Of a stretch of DNA of 64,000 nucleotides, positions 60,813 to 64,000 are shown one piece after another. Each line of letters starts with the position of its first letter. Position 1 is the stretch's first letter. The notes under the pieces are model-generated. The model worked only from the letters and a program-made list of their open reading frames with translations, was not told where the DNA came from and ran no database searches. The position numbers and the translations under genes were made by a program. Source of the DNA: Brevibacillus_H sp041920465 (GTDB taxonomy: Bacteria > Bacillota > Bacilli > Brevibacillales > Brevibacillaceae); assembly GCA_041920465.1 (NCBI GenBank), contig JBHGXW010000034.1, forward strand, positions 62,001-126,000. The letters are read 5' to 3'.

Positions 60813-61703
60813 ATGGAAGATATTCAAGTGCAAGAGGAAAAAGTGTATAGCAAATGGGAATGGATGTTTTACATGATCATCATCCCTGCGTTGTTCGCTA
60901 CTCTTTTGGGCGGGGTACTGCTCAGCCTGTTGGGGGTTGACGTTCTCGGCAAGGTGCTGCATGTGGCTAACTCTATTCCGTATCTTGAAAAAATTGTGCC
61001 GGGAGAAAATGAGCACGCCAAAGAAAGTCCGAAACAAACGGTTCAGAACCAGCTGTCCAGCCTGCAAGCCGAGCTGACCAAAAACAAGCAGAACGCACTA
61101 ACCCTTCAGGACGAGGTAGCCAAGAAAGAAGCTACGATTCAAGCGTTGCAGAAACAAATCGAAGACCTGCAGAAGATGATGGAAGACAAGCGGGCAAGTG
61201 AGGAAGAGAGACAAAAGCAATATCAGGATCTCGCCAAAATCTATACGACGATGTCCTCCCGCAATGCCGCTGCCATTATCGAGAATTTGACCAAAGAAGA
61301 AGCGGTAACGGTTCTGGCCAAAATGAAGCCGGAACAACGTGCCGACATCTTAGCCAAGATGGATCCGAAAAAGGCTGCTGACATCTCCATCCTGATTAAA
61401 GACACCAACATCAGTAAAGATGATGACATAGCTGCACTGCAGCAGCGTGTTCAGGTGCTCACCAAAGCGCTTAGCGAAACACGTCAGGATAGTACAAGCC
61501 TTGATTCGTTGATTAATACATTTTCCCAAATGTCATCTGATGATGCAGCTTCGATCATTACAACCTTGATGAACACCAATTCCAAACGGGCGATTTCCAT
61601 CCTAGCCGGTATGGGTAATGACAAAAGGGCCCAACTACTCGCATCCATAGCCAAAAAAGACGGCAACATGGCTGCACGCATTACCAGTGAGTTGCTGCGA
61701 TGA
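60813..61703 (+). CDS. MotE/YlxF-like protein
   Basis: A 296-residue protein. One N-terminal membrane helix (about 17-43) is followed by a coiled coil (about 68-135) and two MgtE-N-like repeats (KLYTTMSSRN-type AAAIIENLTKEEAVTVLAKMKPEQRADILAKMDPKKAADIS near 150, and DDAASIITTLMNTNSKRAISILAGMGNDKRAQLL near 237, shown in parts). It sits where ylxF sits in B. subtilis; MotE-family proteins assist the stator or motor. GAGGAGG precedes the ATG. Confidence 0.85.
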   Translation: MEDIQVQEEKVYSKWEWMFYMIIIPALFATLLGGVLLSLLGVDVLGKVLHVANSIPYLEKIVPGENEHAKESPKQTVQNQLSSLQAELTKNKQNALTLQDEVAKKEATIQALQKQIEDLQKMMEDKRASEEERQKQYQDLAKIYTTMSSRNAAAIIENLTKEEAVTVLAKMKPEQRADILAKMDPKKAADISILIKDTNISKDDDIAALQQRVQVLTKALSETRQDSTSLDSLINTFSQMSSDDAASIITTLMNTNSKRAISILAGMGNDKRAQLLASIAKKDGNMAARITSELLR

Positions 61704-61770
61704 GGTAGAGGTTTTTTCCTCTATCTGTCGTTTCCATATGCAACTAAAAACCATTCAAGGAGGTGACGCA

Positions 61771-63288
61771 ATGAATGTAGCGAATCTACTAGCAACTGGC
61801 ACAGCCGGCATTGATTCTTCTGCTCTAAACGGTGGAAAGAACGCCGCAGTCGATCCAGGGTTACTAGGCGCATTGTTTGCCATGCAAATGGAGAATGCCC
61901 TGGGACAAGTTCAGGTAACCAGTGTTGTACCTGAACTGAAAGGGGAAGGGGATTTTTCCAACCTGCAAGATTTACTGGCCATGTTGCAGCAAATGTTATC
62001 TGGCAGTGTGATTGTGGATGGGCAACCGCAAATTTCTGCAGATTCGGCAAGCAGCCAAACAGTAGAATCCAGCCAATCAGCAGAACCTGATACTCAACCG
62101 GTGCTTGTTACTTTCACTCCGGTGAGTCAAACCGAAACGTTTGATCCTTCCCTGGTGAAGCCAAATCCGGCGCAGCAAGAAACAGCGAAAGAATTCCGTC
62201 AACTGGTTGATTTCTTCTCCGGTCTGGTACCGAAACAGCCGAATGAGATCACCCTCGACAGCCAATCTGCCAAACCGCTTATTGCTACGTTCATGCAGAA
62301 CGGGCTGTCTCAACAAGAGGCAACGAAGTTCGTTCATTCGCTTGTCACATTTGCCCAAGCGGGTGAACAAGCGAAGCAGCCGGAGGTTCATGCCGCCGCT
62401 GAGCAAATCAGCCAGTTGTTGTCTCAACTGGGTGTGAAGACAACCGATGGCAAAGAGCTGACACCGAAGAAAGACGGCAGAACATTTGAAACAGGGTTCA
62501 AACGCACACTGATCGAGATTCCGCAAACACAACAAATAAAGCTTCAACCAACCCAAGCGGTGCAGACCAATCTCCAATTCTTGAAGATAAACAAAGCTTT
62601 ATCTTCCTATCAGGTTGAGTCGGGAGTAACCAGCAGAGCGCAATTAAACAGCTCGGCCCAGACTCCTGTCAATGTTCAGCCAATGGGAGTATCCGCCGAA
62701 CAAAAATCGGATGTTGAAACATTTAGCGTAGCCGTGCCGCAGCAGCAAACAGCACCATTGCATGCAGCACCTGCCAACCAGACTTCAGCACAAGCCAACA
62801 CATATACGGTGAGAGCCGACCAGTTTTCCCATCAAGTAACGGATCTGTTTGTCAAACAGTTAAAAGTGGGAACGCTCAAAGGCTTGACTGAAGCCAAGCT
62901 GATCCTGCACCCGCAGTCACTTGGTCAGGTTGATGTGAAGATTACCTCCCATAACGGAATGATTACGGCACAATTCTCGGTTGATAACCAAGCTGGCAAA
63001 GAGATGCTGGACAATCAGTTATCACAGCTGCGCAACGCTTTGACACAGCAGGGATTGCAGGTAGACCGTTTGGAAGTAACACAACAGCAAGCTTCGCAGC
63101 AGCAGTTCGATCTCCAACAACAGAAGGATCAGAACAAGCAGCAATCCTTTAACAGACAGCAGGAGAACAAGAAAAATGATGATAACGAGGCTGTATTCTC
63201 CATTGATCAATTGGTAGAAGGTGAGAATTCGATTTCTTCGCTTTGGAATCGAGCGCGGCTGGCTGGAAACGTCAACTTCTCCGCGTAG
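61771..63288 (+). CDS. fliK: Flagellar hook-length control protein FliK
   Basis: A 505-residue secreted ruler. Long Gln/Ala/Pro-rich variable part, then the C-terminal Flg_hook domain (about 350-450) with LKGLTEAKLILHPQSLGQVDVKITSHNGMITAQFSVDNQAGKEMLDNQLSQLRNAL in segments and GLQVDRLEVT. The end is a Gln-rich tail. ATG 61771 is chosen for AAGGAGGTGA nearby; a reading from 61687 overlaps the previous gene. Confidence 0.93.
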   Translation: MNVANLLATGTAGIDSSALNGGKNAAVDPGLLGALFAMQMENALGQVQVTSVVPELKGEGDFSNLQDLLAMLQQMLSGSVIVDGQPQISADSASSQTVESSQSAEPDTQPVLVTFTPVSQTETFDPSLVKPNPAQQETAKEFRQLVDFFSGLVPKQPNEITLDSQSAKPLIATFMQNGLSQQEATKFVHSLVTFAQAGEQAKQPEVHAAAEQISQLLSQLGVKTTDGKELTPKKDGRTFETGFKRTLIEIPQTQQIKLQPTQAVQTNLQFLKINKALSSYQVESGVTSRAQLNSSAQTPVNVQPMGVSAEQKSDVETFSVAVPQQQTAPLHAAPANQTSAQANTYTVRADQFSHQVTDLFVKQLKVGTLKGLTEAKLILHPQSLGQVDVKITSHNGMITAQFSVDNQAGKEMLDNQLSQLRNALTQQGLQVDRLEVTQQQASQQQFDLQQQKDQNKQQSFNRQQENKKNDDNEAVFSIDQLVEGENSISSLWNRARLAGNVNFSA

Positions 63289-63309
63289 CAAGAAGGAAGG
63301 TGAACCCTC

Positions 63310-63705
63310 ATGAACAACCAATTTCGTGTAGGACAGACGTATTTTCCTTCAAAACCGGCCGGGGTCACCAAACAACCAGCACAGCTTCCGAAGTCTGACA
63401 AACCGTTTGATCAGTGGCTGAAAGAGAGTCTGCAGATCCCTAAGGAAACACCCAAACTTTCATTTAGCCAGCATGCTCTCAACCGCTTGCAGGAACGCGG
63501 GATCGTACTCGGAGACCAAGAAATTGATCGGCTGGAAGGTGCTGTACAAAAAGCCGCAGCCAAAGGAGCCAAGGAATCGCTCATTCTGATGGATAATGTC
63601 GCTTATGTGGTCAATATCGCAAACCGTAAAGTGATTACTGCGGTAGATGACGCGCATCGGAAGGAAAACGTATTTACCAATATTGATAGCGCTGTACTTG
63701 TATAA
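63310..63705 (+). CDS. Flagellar operon protein, TIGR02530 type
   Basis: A 131-residue protein of the small flagellar operon family found between fliK/flgD and flgE in Firmicutes. Signatures: SFSQHALNRLQERGIVLGDQEIDRLEGAVQKAAAKG near 55 and ESLILMDNVAYVVNIANRKVITAVDD near 90 (given as separate words). It is sometimes named FlbD-associated or unnamed; function unknown. In most relatives flgD stands before it, but here it follows fliK by 21 bp. AAGGAAGG precedes the ATG. Confidence 0.88.
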   Translation: MNNQFRVGQTYFPSKPAGVTKQPAQLPKSDKPFDQWLKESLQIPKETPKLSFSQHALNRLQERGIVLGDQEIDRLEGAVQKAAAKGAKESLILMDNVAYVVNIANRKVITAVDDAHRKENVFTNIDSAVLV

Positions 63706-63783
63706 GGGCCGGCCCTCCTGGAGGAAGCCCTATGGTTACCGACTGACTGAGGTAACAAGTTGGATCATAGAGGAGGTTATATA
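63706..63783 (+). other. Hairpin-bearing leader before flgE
   Basis: GTTACC / GGTAAC (about 63734-63757) inside a weak outer stem CCTATG / CATAG-GG; a GGGCCGGCCC palindrome stands upstream at 63706-63715. It may be an RNA processing or regulatory element. GAGGAGG precedes the next ATG. Confidence 0.35.
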
Positions 63784-64000
63784 ATGCTTCGATCTTTGTA
63801 TTCTGGTGTCTCAGGAATGCGCGGATTTCAAACAAAACTTGACGTTATCGGCAACAACATTGCCAACGTTAACACAACAGGCTTTAAAAAGAGCCGTGTG
63901 GTATTCCAAGATATTTTGAGTCAAAATATTGCCGGTGCAACGGCTCCTTCCGGTGATGGAATGGGTGGTGTCAACCCGCGACAAGTTGGTCTTGGCGTTC
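63784..64000 (+). CDS. flgE: Flagellar hook protein FlgE (or FlgG), 5' part only
   Basis: 72 residues before the window ends. MLRSLYSGVSGMRGFQTKLDVIGNNIANVNTTGFKKSRVVFQDIL is the standard start of the FlgE/FlgG/FlgF rod-hook family, here seen as key parts; GGVNPRQVGLGV continues it. From position after fliK it is the hook protein (FlgE, called FlgG in some Bacillus work), but the short piece cannot separate FlgE from FlgG. Confidence 0.82.
   Translation, partial: MLRSLYSGVSGMRGFQTKLDVIGNNIANVNTTGFKKSRVVFQDILSQNIAGATAPSGDGMGGVNPRQVGLGV

Noticed and set aside
1..64000. tRNA, rRNA, prophage, insertion sequence or plasmid origin
   Set aside because: No cloverleaf, rRNA core, transposase, integrase other than XerC, or terminal repeats were seen on reading through the window.

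Overview
The window reads as a chromosomal segment of a motile, facultatively anaerobic, denitrifying member of the Bacillota (Bacillales). Three things point there. The block sucC-sucD-dprA-topA-trmFO-xerC-hslV-hslU-codY followed by the flgB-fliK flagellar operon is the Bacillus subtilis gene order. The Fnr regulator has the Bacillus-type C-terminal cluster cysteines. An NreABC oxygen/nitrate system is also present. An Alicyclobacillaceae-like genus is possible, but that is a guess. All genes look chromosomal; I saw no phage, insertion sequence, CRISPR array, tRNA or rRNA.

Layout. 1-2483: divergent feoAB (ferrous iron uptake) and a hemerythrin gene, then a roughly 425 bp gap with a terminator, a long palindrome and a candidate structured RNA ahead of an LpdD-like gene. 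2573-9408: a clade II nitrous oxide reductase operon (nosC, nosZ, nosB-like, nosD, nosY, nosF, two lipoproteins). 9596-11950: quinol nitric oxide reductase. 12056-14583: fnr, three DUF2249 domains in two divergent genes, and a second Crp/Fnr regulator. 14909-17327: mobA-moeA-mobB for the molybdenum cofactor. 17498-21458: UspA, a beta-CASP nuclease and a CoA-disulfide reductase-rhodanese fusion. 21668-33428: two NarK transporters, narGHJI and nreABC. 33691-40633: a multi-histidine membrane protein, a DUF59 protein, nirJ, a second hemerythrin, two near-identical radical SAM genes, a YwiC-like protein and a small orphan protein resembling a FliF ring-building domain. 40994-43004: an AlbA_2 protein and a lipoprotein. 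43158-53912: the conserved sucC-to-codY housekeeping block. 54381-64000: flagellar genes flgB to flgE, with the last one cut by the window end.

How it works together. The first two thirds can be read as a respiratory island with two layers of control. Eight palindromes of the type TGTGA-N6-TCACA each sit with a -10-like hexamer starting 28.5-29.5 bp from the palindrome centre. This gives about twelve predicted Fnr-activated promoters, three of the sites serving divergent genes: feoAB, both hemerythrins, nos, qnorB, the DUF2249 genes, the second Crp regulator, possibly mobA, uspA, the membrane protein at 33691 and nirJ. The nitrate genes narK, narG and nreA lack such sites. They carry a different palindrome built on TCAGGGA/TCCCTGA, centred 31-31.5 bp before the -10, which I infer is the NreC operator. 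Nitrate-to-nitrite reduction would thus answer to NreABC (oxygen and nitrate), and NO/N2O reduction plus iron and cofactor supply to Fnr. No nitrite reductase (nirK or nirS) is in the window.

Most interesting for follow-up: the two promoter grammars; nirJ with tandem radical SAM paralogs but no visible nirS; the stand-alone FliF-like mini protein; the structured RNA at about 1828-2090; and the two unassigned lipoproteins closing the nos operon in place of a recognisable nosL.
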